Below are positions 6,726 through 15,134 of a stretch of 64,000 nt of DNA, in pieces; the first letter of the stretch is position 1, and the number at the start of each line of letters is the position of its first letter. Position numbers and translations under genes: made by a program. The stretch spans positions 1-64,000 of the forward strand of contig VAFL01000006.1 in assembly GCA_005768755.1 (NCBI GenBank). The letters are read 5' to 3'. The notes beneath the pieces were generated by a model that worked only from the letters and a program-made list of their open reading frames with translations, ran no database searches and was not told the origin of the DNA. This DNA comes from Paracoccus denitrificans. GTDB taxonomy: Bacteria > Pseudomonadota > Alphaproteobacteria > Rhodobacterales > Rhodobacteraceae.

Positions 6726-9563
6726 TCATTCTGCCGCCTCGTCATAATCCTCGACCGGCGGGCAGGTGCAGATCAGGTTGCGGTCGCCATGGACGTTGTC
6801 GACGCGCCCGACAGGCGGCCAGTACTTGTCCACGCGGAACGCGCCCGCGGGGAAGCAGCCCTGTTCGCGGCTGTATTCGCGGTCCCAATCCGCGACCAGA
6901 TCCTCGACCGTATGCGGGGCGTGGCGAAGGGGGCTGGCCTCGGCCGAAATATCTCCGTTCGCCACAGCCTGGATCTCCTCGCGGATGGCCAGCATGGCTG
7001 TGACGAAGCGGTCGATCTCGGCCTTCGTCTCCGACTCGGTCGGCTCGACCATCAGGGTGCCAGAGACAGGCCAGCTCATCGTCGGCGCGTGGAAGCCGTT
7101 GTCGATCAGACGCTTGGCGATGTCGTCCACGGTCACGCCATGTTCCGCGAAGGGGCGCGTGTCGATGATGCATTCATGCGCCACACGGCCCCGATTGCCC
7201 ATGAACAGGATCGGATAGGCCCCCGCCAGACGGCTGGCGATATAGTTGGCGTTCAGGATCGCCACCCGCGTCGCCTGCGTCAGCCCGGCCCCGCCCATCA
7301 TCAGGATATAGGCCCAGGAAATCAGCAGGATCGAGGCTGAGCCGAACGGCGCGGCGCTGACCGCACCCTCGCCGGTTTGGGGATCACCCGGCAGATACGG
7401 CGCCAGATGCGCCTTCACGCCGATCGGCCCCATGCCCGGACCGCCACCGCCATGCGGAATCGCGAAGGTCTTGTGCAGGTTCAGGTGGCTGACATCGCCG
7501 CCGATCTCGCCCGGCTTCACCAGCCCGACAAGCGCGTTCATATTCGCGCCGTCGATATAGACCTGCCCGCCATGGTCATGGGTGATCTTGCAGACCTCGC
7601 GCACGGTATCCTCGAACACGCCATGCGTCGAAGGATAGGTGATCATCACCGCCGCCAGCTTGTCGCCCGCCGCCTTGGCCTTGTCGGAGAAATCTTCCAG
7701 GTCGATATCGCCATTCGGCGCGGATTTCACCACCACGACCTTCATCCCGCACATCTGCGCCGATGCCGGGTTGGTCCCATGCGCGCTTGACGGCACGAGG
7801 CAAACGTCGCGCTGATCGTCGCCATTCGCACGATGGTAAGCCTGAATGGTCAGCAGCCCCGCATATTCGCCCTGCGCGCCGCTGTTCGGCTGCATGGAAA
7901 ACGCGTCATAGCCTGTGATCGTGCACAGTTTCTGCGTCAGATCCTCCAGCATCTCGGCATAGCCCGCCGCCTGATCGGCCGGCGCAAAGGGATGCAGCGC
8001 ACCGAATTCCGGCCAGGTGATCGGCATCATTTCGGCCGCAGCATTCAGCTTCATCGTGCAGGACCCGAGAGGGATCATCGCCCGATCAAGCGCCAGATCG
8101 CGGTCCGAGAGGCGGCGCATATAGCGCATCATCTCGGATTCGGCCCGGTTCATGTGAAAGACCGGATGGGCCAGGTAATCGCTGTCGCGCAGCAGATCGT
8201 CGGGGATCGCCGGGGCCACCGCCGGCTCTGCCGGATCGGTGATCCCGAAGGCATCCAGCAACCGGGCGATCACGCTGGCATCGGTGGTTTCATCGACCGA
8301 AATCCCGACCCGGTCGCGCCCGATCTTGCGCAGGTTGATGCCGTGGTTGCGGGCAGCGGCCAGAATGCCCAACTGGCCCACACCCACACGCACGGTGATC
8401 GTGTCGAAGAACGCATCCGGTGCGACCTCGGCCCCGGCGGCACGCAGCGCGTTCGCAATCGTCACCGCATTCAGATGCACCCGCTGCGCAATCGCCCGCA
8501 GGCCCACCGGCCCGTGGAAGACCGCATAGAATGACGCCATCACCGCCAGCAAAGCCTGCGCCGTGCAGACATTCGACGTGGCCTTTTCCCGCCGGATATG
8601 CTGCTCGCGCGTCTGCAAAGCCAGCCGGTAGGCCTTGTTGCCCTTCGCATCGATGGACACACCGACAATCCGCCCCGGCATGGCGCGCTTGAATTCGTCG
8701 CGGCAGGACATGAAGCCCGCATGCGGCCCGCCATACCCCATCGGCACCCCGAACCGCTGGCTCGAGCCGACGCAGATATCCGCGCCCATCGCCCCCGGTT
8801 CGCGCAGCAGGCACAGCGCCAGCAGGTCGGTCGCCACCACGGCCACGGCATTCGCGGCGTGCAAGGCCTCACATTCTGCGGTCAGGTCGCGGATATGCCC
8901 GAACGTGCCCGGATACTGGAAAATCGCGCCAAAGACCTGCGACGGGTCCAGATCCTCCGGCTGGCCCTTGATGATCTCGATCCCCAGCGGCTGCGCACGG
9001 GTTTCGATCACCGAAATCGTCTGCGGATGCAGGTTCTCGCTGACGAAGAACGCCTTCGCCTTGGATTTCGCGACGCGCTGCGCCATGGCCATGGCTTCCG
9101 CCGCCGCCGTCGCCTCGTCCAGCAGGGACGCATTCGCGACCGGCAGCCCGGTCAGGTCCGAAACCATGGTCTGATAGTTCAGCAGCGCCTCCAACCGGCC
9201 CTGCGCGATCTCGGGCTGGTAGGGGGTATAGGCGGTATACCAGGCCGGGTTTTCGAGGATATTCCGCTGGATCGCAGGCGGCGTGACGGTGCCGTAATAG
9301 CCCTGCCCGATCAGGCTGGTCATCACCCGGTTCTTCGCCGCGACACCGCGCATCTTTTCGATCAGTGCGGCCTCGGACAGGGGTTCCCATCCCAAAGCCT
9401 CATCCTGCCGGATGGAACCCGGCACGGTCTGTTCGATCAGCTGATCCAGACTGTCCGCACCCACAGCCGCCAGCATTTCGGCCATCTCGGAAGGTGACGG
9501 CCCGATATGGCGGCGATTGGCGAAATCATCGGGATTGTAGTCGGTGGGATTCCAGCGGGTCAT
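6726..9563 (-). CDS. gcvP: Glycine dehydrogenase (decarboxylating), P-protein
   Basis: The PLP subunit of the glycine cleavage system. It decarboxylates glycine and passes the aminomethyl group to the lipoyl arm of GcvH. At 945 residues it is the long, single-chain form in which the alpha- and beta-like halves are fused. The PLP lysine lies in LNLHKTFAIPHGGGG (Lys698). The N-terminal half has the usual YTPYQPEIAQGRLEALLN region. It is the last gene of gcvT-gcvH-gcvP on the minus strand, under the glycine riboswitch at about 11.2 kb. The 85-base gap from gcvH contains two hairpins. Confidence 0.98.
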   Translation of the reverse strand: MTRWNPTDYNPDDFANRRHIGPSPSEMAEMLAAVGADSLDQLIEQTVPGSIRQDEALGWEPLSEAALIEKMRGVAAKNRVMTSLIGQGYYGTVTPPAIQRNILENPAWYTAYTPYQPEIAQGRLEALLNYQTMVSDLTGLPVANASLLDEATAAAEAMAMAQRVAKSKAKAFFVSENLHPQTISVIETRAQPLGIEIIKGQPEDLDPSQVFGAIFQYPGTFGHIRDLTAECEALHAANAVAVVATDLLALCLLREPGAMGADICVGSSQRFGVPMGYGGPHAGFMSCRDEFKRAMPGRIVGVSIDAKGNKAYRLALQTREQHIRREKATSNVCTAQALLAVMASFYAVFHGPVGLRAIAQRVHLNAVTIANALRAAGAEVAPDAFFDTITVRVGVGQLGILAAARNHGINLRKIGRDRVGISVDETTDASVIARLLDAFGITDPAEPAVAPAIPDDLLRDSDYLAHPVFHMNRAESEMMRYMRRLSDRDLALDRAMIPLGSCTMKLNAAAEMMPITWPEFGALHPFAPADQAAGYAEMLEDLTQKLCTITGYDAFSMQPNSGAQGEYAGLLTIQAYHRANGDDQRDVCLVPSSAHGTNPASAQMCGMKVVVVKSAPNGDIDLEDFSDKAKAAGDKLAAVMITYPSTHGVFEDTVREVCKITHDHGGQVYIDGANMNALVGLVKPGEIGGDVSHLNLHKTFAIPHGGGGPGMGPIGVKAHLAPYLPGDPQTGEGAVSAAPFGSASILLISWAYILMMGGAGLTQATRVAILNANYIASRLAGAYPILFMGNRGRVAHECIIDTRPFAEHGVTVDDIAKRLIDNGFHAPTMSWPVSGTLMVEPTESETKAEIDRFVTAMLAIREEIQAVANGDISAEASPLRHAPHTVEDLVADWDREYSREQGCFPAGAFRVDKYWPPVGRVDNVHGDRNLICTCPPVEDYDEAAE

Positions 9564-9582
9564 GGGAACTTCATCTCCGGCG

Positions 9583-9641
9583 AGCGGGACCGGCCCGCTT
9601 TCTTTGGTGCGAAACAGCTCGGGGGCTGGGTGGCCCCCCGA
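9583..9641 (-). other. Two intercistronic hairpins between gcvH and gcvP
   Basis: AGCGGG (9583-9588) pairs with CCCGCT (9594-9599) across a 5-base loop. TCGGGGG (9619-9625) pairs with CCCCCGA (9635-9641). Neither has a T tract, so they are more likely mRNA stability or processing elements that set the GcvH to GcvP ratio than terminators. That role is inferred. Confidence 0.4.
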
Positions 9642-9648
9642 CCAGGCT

Positions 9649-10008
9649 TCAGCCGATCAGCGCGTTATACGCGGCTTCGTCCATGAAACCGTCGATGCTC
9701 TCGCCGTCTGCGGGCTTGATGCGGAAGAACCAGGCCTTCATCGGATCGTCATTCACCGCGCCGGGATTGTCCGGCAGATCCTCGTTGACGGCCGTGATGA
9801 CGCCGGCAATCGGCGCGACGATGTCAGAGGCCGCCTTGACGGATTCGATCACGACGATTTCCTCGCCAGCGCTCACTTCGCGGCCAATCTCGGGCAGTTC
9901 GACGAAAACCACGTCGCCCAGTTGCTCGCTGGCATGGGTGGTGATGCCGACGACGACCTCCTCGCCATCGGATTGCAGCCATTCGTGATCTTCGGTGTAT
10001 TTCAGCAT
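9649..10008 (-). CDS. gcvH: Glycine cleavage system H protein
   Basis: The lipoylated carrier that shuttles the aminomethyl group between GcvP, GcvT and lipoamide dehydrogenase. It has 119 residues and begins MLKYTEDHEW. The lipoyl-attachment lysine is Lys58 in IESVKAASD, the standard ESVKA motif. It ends with a typical helical tail. It lies 11 bases downstream of gcvT and 85 bases upstream of gcvP. Confidence 0.98.
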   Translation of the reverse strand: MLKYTEDHEWLQSDGEEVVVGITTHASEQLGDVVFVELPEIGREVSAGEEIVVIESVKAASDIVAPIAGVITAVNEDLPDNPGAVNDDPMKAWFFRIKPADGESIDGFMDEAAYNALIG

Positions 10009-10019
10009 GGGGACGCTCC

Positions 10020-11132
10020 TCAGCGCTTGTAGTCAGGTTTGATGAAGGGCAGTTCGGCGACTGTCACCGGAATCCGCTTGCCGCGCAATTCCGCCCAGAC
10101 GGTATCGCCGGGCGCAAGCGTCGCCGGCAGGATCGCCATGGCGACCGGGCCGCCGACCGAAGGCCCGAAACCGCCCGAGCAGACCTTGCCGATTTCCGCG
10201 CCGTTTTCGGCCGCATCGAAGATCGAGACACCTTCGCGGATCGGCGCGCGCCCTTCGGGACGCAGGCCAGTGCGAACATTCGCCGAACCGTCAGCCAGTT
10301 CCGGCAGGATCACATCGGCGCCGGGAAAGCCGCCCTCGCGTTCGCCACCGGCGCGCCGGATCTTCGGGATCGACCAGCCAAGTGCCGCCGCGCCCGGCGT
10401 CACGCCCGCATCCATGTCATGCCCGTAAAGCGGCATCCCGGCCTCGAGCCGCAGCGAATCGCGCGCGCCAAGCCCGATCGGCGCGACCGCTTCGTCGGCG
10501 AGCAGCGCCTCGGCGAATTCGCGGGCCCGCGCCGACGGCACGGAAATCTCGAACCCGTCCTCGCCGGTATAGCCAGAGCGTGAGGCCCAGATCTCGGCAT
10601 CGTCCCAGTGAAGGATCGCGACATCCATGAATTTCAGCGTCCCGACCTCGGGGACGATCGCCGACAGCACCCGCGCCGCCTCTGGTCCCTGCAGCGCCAG
10701 AAGCGCGCGGTCGGTCACCGGCTCGACCTCGATCCTCTCCAGCCCCTGAAGCAGCGCGATGTCCTGATCGGCGCAGGCGGCATTGACGACAAGGAACAGG
10801 TGGTCGCCCCGGTTCGCGATCATCAGGTCGTCCAGAATCCCGCCCGCGTCATTGGTGAAGATGCCGTAGCGCTGCCGCCCCTCGGCCAGTCCCACGATAT
10901 TCGCCGGGATCACGCTTTCCAGCACTTCGGCCGCATCAGCCCCACGGACCAGCACCTGCCCCATATGGCTGACATCGAACAGCCCGGCCTTCTCGCGCGT
11001 GTGCAGATGCTCGCCCATCACACCCATCGGGTATTGGACCGGCATCTCCCAGCCGGCAAAGGGCACCATCTTGCCGCCAAGCGAGACATGCAGGTCGTAA
11101 AGCGGCGTGCGTTTCAAATCGGTCACAGGCAT
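10020..11132 (-). CDS. gcvT: Aminomethyltransferase, T-protein
   Basis: Transfers the methylene group from aminomethyl-lipoyl GcvH to tetrahydrofolate, releasing ammonia. The 370-residue protein has the N-terminal MVPFAGWEMPVQY and DVSHMGQ motifs of the folate-binding fold, LALQGPEA, and SGYTGEDGFE. It is the first gene of the gcv operon; its start is about 30 bases downstream of the tandem glycine riboswitch. Length and motifs are normal. Confidence 0.97.
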   Translation of the reverse strand: MPVTDLKRTPLYDLHVSLGGKMVPFAGWEMPVQYPMGVMGEHLHTREKAGLFDVSHMGQVLVRGADAAEVLESVIPANIVGLAEGRQRYGIFTNDAGGILDDLMIANRGDHLFLVVNAACADQDIALLQGLERIEVEPVTDRALLALQGPEAARVLSAIVPEVGTLKFMDVAILHWDDAEIWASRSGYTGEDGFEISVPSARAREFAEALLADEAVAPIGLGARDSLRLEAGMPLYGHDMDAGVTPGAAALGWSIPKIRRAGGEREGGFPGADVILPELADGSANVRTGLRPEGRAPIREGVSIFDAAENGAEIGKVCSGGFGPSVGGPVAMAILPATLAPGDTVWAELRGKRIPVTVAELPFIKPDYKR

Positions 11133-11154
11133 CCTCCTTCGCGCGAAAGCGCGT

Positions 11155-11325
11155 GTCTGGCTGCCCCCTCTGTCCCTGCCCGTTCACGGGCGCCTGAGAT
11201 CGTCATCCTTCGGCGGGCCTTCCGGCCTCTCTTCAGAGTTTATGCGGAACCGGTCCCTGTCGCCTGAGAGTTTACCGGGGCGGTTGCTCCTTCGGCCCTG
11301 ACCTCGCGGCCAGTGTCTCCCGTAT
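11155..11325 (-). ncRNA. Tandem glycine riboswitch controlling gcvTHP
   Basis: Reading the minus strand, two glycine-aptamer-like units follow one another. The first runs from GGGAGACACTGG through GCCGAAGGAGCAAC to CTCAGGCGACAGGGAC and ACTCTGAAGAGAG (about 11322 down to 11226). The second has GCCGAAGGATGACGATCTC, AGGCGCC and GGGACAGAGGGGG (about 11215 down to 11163). The GCCGAAGG / CTCAGGC / GGACAG(A) order is the conserved glycine riboswitch core. It sits directly before gcvT. By known examples, glycine binding turns on gcv expression. Boundaries are by eye. Confidence 0.9.
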
Positions 11326-11431
11326 TCCTGCCTCACCGGTAGCCGCGAGCCGTGCGTCTGGCAAGCGATTTTTGCAAGCCTGTTGCCAGCGCGCACTTGC
11401 CCAGACATGGCACCGGCTGTCTAATCGAAAC

Positions 11432-12775
11432 ATGGAGAACGAGAACGCGGCGACATCCGAACAGATCATTTCCGCAGCGGGCGGCTTCTGGCAGCAGCTT
11501 GACCAGTTCGTGCGCAACCTGTTTCTGCCGCATCGGCTGAATCAGGTGGCAGCGGTGCTGGCGCTGATGGTGATCGCGTATTTTCTGGCGCGTTTCCTGT
11601 CGCCAAGGCTGCGCCGGTGGCTGCGCAGCCGCGAAGGCTGGCCCAAATGGCGGTTGCGCATTGGTCTGATGATCGACCGGCGGCTTCGGCTGATCCTGTT
11701 CACCATCATGGCCTGGATTGTCGTGCTGGTAATGGAGCAGGTTACCTGGCCCTCGCTCAGCCAGGTGATCAGGCAAGCGGCCACGATTGCCAGCGCGGTG
11801 CTTGCAATCGCCTTCCTGTCGCGGCTGATCGCGAACGCCCTGGCGCGGCGCATCGTCAAATGGGGGGCGTGGATCTGGGCCGTCCTTTACCTGCTGGGCA
11901 TGACGCCAGAAGCTGCGCAGCTTCTGGACAGCATCGCCTTGCGCCTCGGCTCGGTGCGGCTGTCCGCGCTGACGGTGCTGCAGGCGCATGCGGTCATGGC
12001 GGCCCTGATTGCCGGGGCGCGCCTTATCACCGCGGCAGTTTCGCGCAAACTGGGCGAATCCGCCGACCTTTCACCAACAATGCGCGTGCTGGTCGCCAAA
12101 CTTCTGCAGATCGTGCTGTTCACGTTGGCGATCATCATCGGCCTGCGATCGATCGGGGTCGACCTGACCGGCCTTGCGGTTTTCTCTGGCGCGGTCGGCG
12201 TCGGCATCGGCTTCGGGTTGCAGAAAGTCGTGTCGAACCTTGTGTCAGGCGTGATCATCCTGCTGGACAAGTCGGTCAAACCCGGCGACGTCATCAGTCT
12301 TGGCGACACGTTCGGCTGGATTGACGCACTGGGCGCGCGCTATGTCAGCGTGGTCACGCGTGATGGCAAGGAATACCTGATCCCGAACGAAGACCTGGTC
12401 ACCAACCAGGTGGTGAACTGGTCACACACAAACGAATTCGTCCGCCTGGACGTGCATTTCGGCACCTCATACAGGGACGATCCGCACAAGGTGTCCAAGG
12501 TCGCGATCAACGCCGCCATGACCGTCAAGCGGGTTCTGGCGCAACGGACGCCGGTTTGCTGGATCACCGGTTTCGGCGACAGCTCGGTCGATTTCGTGCT
12601 GCGCTTCTGGATCTCGGACTCGCAAGGTGGCCTGACCAATGTGCGCGGGCAGGTCTATCTGGCACTTTGGGACGCCTTCAAAGAGAACGATATCAACATT
12701 CCATTCCCGCAACGCGAGGTAAGACTACTGGGCGACAACGGCGACACAGCGCCGAAATTCATCGCAGGCGATTGA
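11432..12775 (+). CDS. MscS-family mechanosensitive ion channel
   Basis: A 447-residue inner-membrane channel that releases solutes on hypo-osmotic shock. Several hydrophobic helices precede the pore helix and its following loop, recognisable as GAVGVGIGFGLQKVVSNLVSG and then LLDKSVKPGDVI, the most conserved MscS signature. A beta domain with GARYVSVVTRDGKEYLIPNE and a C-terminal alpha/beta domain follow. The ATG at 11432 gives a hydrophilic start (MENENAATS); an upstream in-frame ATG at 11372 adds Cys/His residues without support. It is longer than E. coli MscS (286 residues), with extra N-terminal helices as in larger family members. Confidence 0.92.
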   Translation: MENENAATSEQIISAAGGFWQQLDQFVRNLFLPHRLNQVAAVLALMVIAYFLARFLSPRLRRWLRSREGWPKWRLRIGLMIDRRLRLILFTIMAWIVVLVMEQVTWPSLSQVIRQAATIASAVLAIAFLSRLIANALARRIVKWGAWIWAVLYLLGMTPEAAQLLDSIALRLGSVRLSALTVLQAHAVMAALIAGARLITAAVSRKLGESADLSPTMRVLVAKLLQIVLFTLAIIIGLRSIGVDLTGLAVFSGAVGVGIGFGLQKVVSNLVSGVIILLDKSVKPGDVISLGDTFGWIDALGARYVSVVTRDGKEYLIPNEDLVTNQVVNWSHTNEFVRLDVHFGTSYRDDPHKVSKVAINAAMTVKRVLAQRTPVCWITGFGDSSVDFVLRFWISDSQGGLTNVRGQVYLALWDAFKENDINIPFPQREVRLLGDNGDTAPKFIAGD

Positions 12776-12799
12776 GAATGCGCCCGACAGTGCTATATT
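12772..12799 (+). promoter_or_regulatory. Sigma-70-type promoter with extended -10 for rsfS
   Basis: TTGAGA at 12772-12777 and TATATT at 12794-12799 are separated by 16 bases, and TGC directly precedes the -10 (an extended -10 TGn). The -35 overlaps the stop codon of the MscS gene. Transcription would begin near 12806, about 45 bases before the proposed rsfS start. Confidence 0.6.
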
Positions 12800-12851
12800 G
12801 AAAGCAGCCCGGCGCCGGGGCGATCAGGCGCGATGACCGGAGGATATACCC

Positions 12852-13265
12852 CTGTCCAATCACGTCCAATCGGCAGACCAGCCGAATGTGACCGCCGCGC
12901 CGCAAGATCTGAGCAGCGATGAGATCCTGCAGCGCATCCTGACCTCTCTTGACGATGACAAGGCAGAGGATGTCGTGACGATCGATCTTCGCGGCCGTTC
13001 TGCCATGGCCGATCACATGGTCATCGCATCCGGGCGCAACGCCCGACAGGTCGCCACCATCGCCGAAAAGCTTGCCCAGCGTCTGAAGGACGCCACCGGC
13101 CGCACCGCCCGGATCGAGGGCAAGGACGCCGGCGACTGGGTGCTGATCGACACCGACGATGTCGTCGTCCACGTCTTCCGCCCGGAAGTACGCGAGTTCT
13201 ATCAGCTGGAAAAGATGTGGATGCCCACCGACCAGCTGAAAGCGCTGCGGGCCGACGTACATTAA
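12852..13265 (+). CDS. rsfS: Ribosomal silencing factor RsfS, probable CTG start
   Basis: RsfS (DUF143 family) binds ribosomal protein uL14 and blocks subunit joining in starved cells. The core DEILQRILTSLDDDKAEDVVTIDLRG, positioned near the start, and DGDVVVHVFRPEVREFYQLE-like sequence at the end (DDVVVHVFRPEVREFY is what is seen) are typical. Only GTG at 12888 (125 residues) is a standard start, and it has no ribosome binding site. GGAGG at 12839-12843 lies 8 bases before an in-frame CTG at 12852, giving 137 residues that would begin MSNHVQS. I prefer that start. rlmH, its usual neighbour, is 1.9 kb downstream here because two genes intervene. Confidence 0.85.
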   Translation: MSNHVQSADQPNVTAAPQDLSSDEILQRILTSLDDDKAEDVVTIDLRGRSAMADHMVIASGRNARQVATIAEKLAQRLKDATGRTARIEGKDAGDWVLIDTDDVVVHVFRPEVREFYQLEKMWMPTDQLKALRADVH

Positions 13266-13275
13266 GCCAGAACGG

Positions 13276-13311
13276 GCTGCCGGATACGAAAGGTCGTTAT
13301 CCGGCGGCTTT
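13276..13311 (+). terminator. Terminator hairpin after rsfS
   Basis: GCTGCCGGATA (13276-13286) pairs with TATCCGGCGGC (13298-13308), with one G-U pair and an 11-base loop, followed by TTT. It starts 11 bases after the rsfS stop. The short T run makes it moderate. It would isolate rsfS from the downstream inserted genes. Confidence 0.6.
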
Positions 13312-13361
13312 GCGGGACGAAGCCGACCTTGCGCGGCGGTCTGCATTCGATGTGCAGCCGA

Positions 13362-13886
13362 TCACGCGTCTTTCCTTTTTCGTCTAGCCCTTTGGTAGTG
13401 TCGCGCGGCCTTTGCACGGTTTCCGCAGGTCTCCATCAGGCACCATGTCCGCCGGCTGTTTCTGGTTTCGTCCACGAACATCCAGCCGCAGTCTTCCGCG
13501 GGGCAGGTCTTGATACGGCCAAGCTCACGCGGATCCGCGACGATGGAAAATGCCGACATGACAGCCAGTCCGGTCAGCGTTTGTCGACCAATGCCGGCAT
13601 TTCCCCTGAGGCTTTCCAGCTCGCGTTGCAGCTTCAACTGGTTCGGCCGATCTGCAGACCGCAGAAACTGTCTTAGCTCCGCACGAAACAACCGGAAGAT
13701 TTCCGCGCTTGGTGGCTGCTCAACTTCAGGAAGGCCAAGTGCCTGCAACCAGACCGTAAGGTCATCAAGGCTTTCGACCTTTTCATGCACAATATCGCCC
13801 TCGGCTGACCAGTCCGCTGTGTTGACCAGATCGAGGGCCAAGCGCCCACCGACGATTCTGATCGGGTGACCGTTCGCGTATGCCAT
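13362..13886 (-). CDS. CGNR zinc-finger transcription regulator (ABATE domain)
   Basis: A 174-residue protein of the ABATE/zf-CGNR family, whose members are putative stress-response regulators. The N-terminal half (GGRLALDLVNTADW) is the ABATE part. The C-terminal finger runs CPAEDCGWMFVDETRNS, then CLMETCGNR with the CGNR signature, and a basic tail HYQRARRKRK. Cys-x4-Cys and Cys-x4-Cys pairs supply the four zinc ligands. It is divergent from the alpha/beta hydrolase gene. Two copies of a TAACC-TATA-GGTT element lie just upstream, one of them overlapping a TATAAT on its strand, so autoregulation is likely. Confidence 0.9.
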   Translation of the reverse strand: MAYANGHPIRIVGGRLALDLVNTADWSAEGDIVHEKVESLDDLTVWLQALGLPEVEQPPSAEIFRLFRAELRQFLRSADRPNQLKLQRELESLRGNAGIGRQTLTGLAVMSAFSIVADPRELGRIKTCPAEDCGWMFVDETRNSRRTWCLMETCGNRAKAARHYQRARRKRKDA

Positions 13887-13895
13887 ACCGCATCC

Positions 13896-13952
13896 TAACC
13901 TGTATAGTGGTTGACACTCAAGCTGATGATTGTGTAACCATTATAGAGGTTA
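13896..13952. promoter_or_regulatory. Twin operators TAACCnn-TATA-nnGGTT between the divergent genes
   Basis: TAACCTGTATAGTGGTT (13896-13912) and TAACCATTATAGAGGTTA (13935-13952) are two copies of one imperfect palindrome whose starts are 39 bases apart. On the minus strand the second copy contains a perfect TATAAT (13945-13940), about 50 bases before the CGNR gene start, so a bound protein would block it. A TTGACA on the plus strand (13911-13916) overlaps the end of the first copy, but no matching -10 is obvious. The CGNR protein is the natural candidate binder. Confidence 0.6.
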
Positions 13953-14118
13953 GAATCCGTTGAGACGAACGTGAGGAGCAGCGACCCGCTTCTGTCTTCG
14001 CTTTGAGTGGTGTCCTGCGCCGGGCTATTCGGGCGTTAGACGGCGAGGTCACTTGGGCCCGTCTGGAAGCCCGACTGCGCCGCGCCCCGCGACACGTTGT
14101 CCGAAGGGAGAACGAAAG

Positions 14119-15006
14119 ATGTCATTAGAAAAACCTGAAACAATGGTCCTGCACAAAGAGATCGCCTTGGACGATCTGAAGATTCGATACAGGGAAGCGG
14201 GCGAACCGTCCCGCCATGCGCTCGTTTTGCTGCATGGATATCCAAGCTCATCATTCTGTTTTCGCAACCTCATGCCCCGCATCGCGGATACCAACCATGT
14301 CCTGGCACCTGACATGCCGGGATTTGGCGGGTCGAGCGCGCCTTCTCCCAACGAGTTCGCGTACACGTTCCAACGGCTGGCGAAGGTGATCGAAAGCTTT
14401 CTCGATGCCAAAGGCGTCGAGACATTTGACCTCTACATGCACGATTGGGGTGTTGCGTTTGGCTATTGCCTCGCTCTGGCAAGACCGGATGCCGTCCGCC
14501 GGCTCATCGTTCAGAATGGAAGCGCCCACGAAGCCGGCCTCGGCGCCGATTGGGATACGCCACGCCGGTACTGGAAGAACCCGACAGCCGAGAACCGGGC
14601 CGCCCTTGGTATCTGGATGAACAGGGAAGGGGTCCGATCGGAATATACCAGCGGTTTGTCCCAGAACCTTGCCCAGAGAGTTCCGCCAGAGCTTTGGGAG
14701 TTGGATTGGGCACGGATGCAGGATGAAAACCGCAAGGATATCTATTTTCAGTTGTTCTGCGACTACCAAAGCCATATCGACCGCTTTCCTGAGATCACAA
14801 AGTTTCACGCGTCCCATCAGCCCCCGACACTGGTGTTGTGGGGAAAGCGCGATACATACTTCGAAATCGAGGAGATTGCGGAATATCGCAAGGAACTGGA
14901 TAACGTAGATGTACATGAAATGGACGGCGGCCATTTCCTGCTTGAGACACATCTTGCGGAATGCCCTCAAGCGATACGAACCTTCTTCGATCATTATCCG
15001 ATCTAA
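14119..15006 (+). CDS. Alpha/beta hydrolase, epoxide hydrolase / haloalkane dehalogenase type
   Basis: A 295-residue alpha/beta-fold hydrolase. The oxyanion motif HGYPSS is followed by the nucleophile elbow MHDWGVAFG, where Asp rather than Ser is the nucleophile, as in epoxide hydrolases and haloalkane or haloacetate dehalogenases. The catalytic His lies in DGGHFLLE near the C-terminus. The substrate cannot be read from sequence. The ATG at 14119 has AGGGAG 8 bases upstream; the frame extends to 14053 but those residues are Pro/Arg-rich. It is divergent from the CGNR regulator, which probably controls it. The two genes together separate rsfS from rlmH. Slightly lower GC than the surroundings suggests insertion. 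Confidence 0.88.
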   Translation: MSLEKPETMVLHKEIALDDLKIRYREAGEPSRHALVLLHGYPSSSFCFRNLMPRIADTNHVLAPDMPGFGGSSAPSPNEFAYTFQRLAKVIESFLDAKGVETFDLYMHDWGVAFGYCLALARPDAVRRLIVQNGSAHEAGLGADWDTPRRYWKNPTAENRAALGIWMNREGVRSEYTSGLSQNLAQRVPPELWELDWARMQDENRKDIYFQLFCDYQSHIDRFPEITKFHASHQPPTLVLWGKRDTYFEIEEIAEYRKELDNVDVHEMDGGHFLLETHLAECPQAIRTFFDHYPI

Positions 15007-15134
15007 GCGTGTGAAAGCCGCTATTGCCTCAGGCAGCGGGATTGCAATTTGCCTCTGAGCCACCCTTGGCGCGAAAGCCGGCACCGTCACGCCCGCCGCT
15101 TGACGCCCGCGACTATACGCCCCAGAACGCCCCC

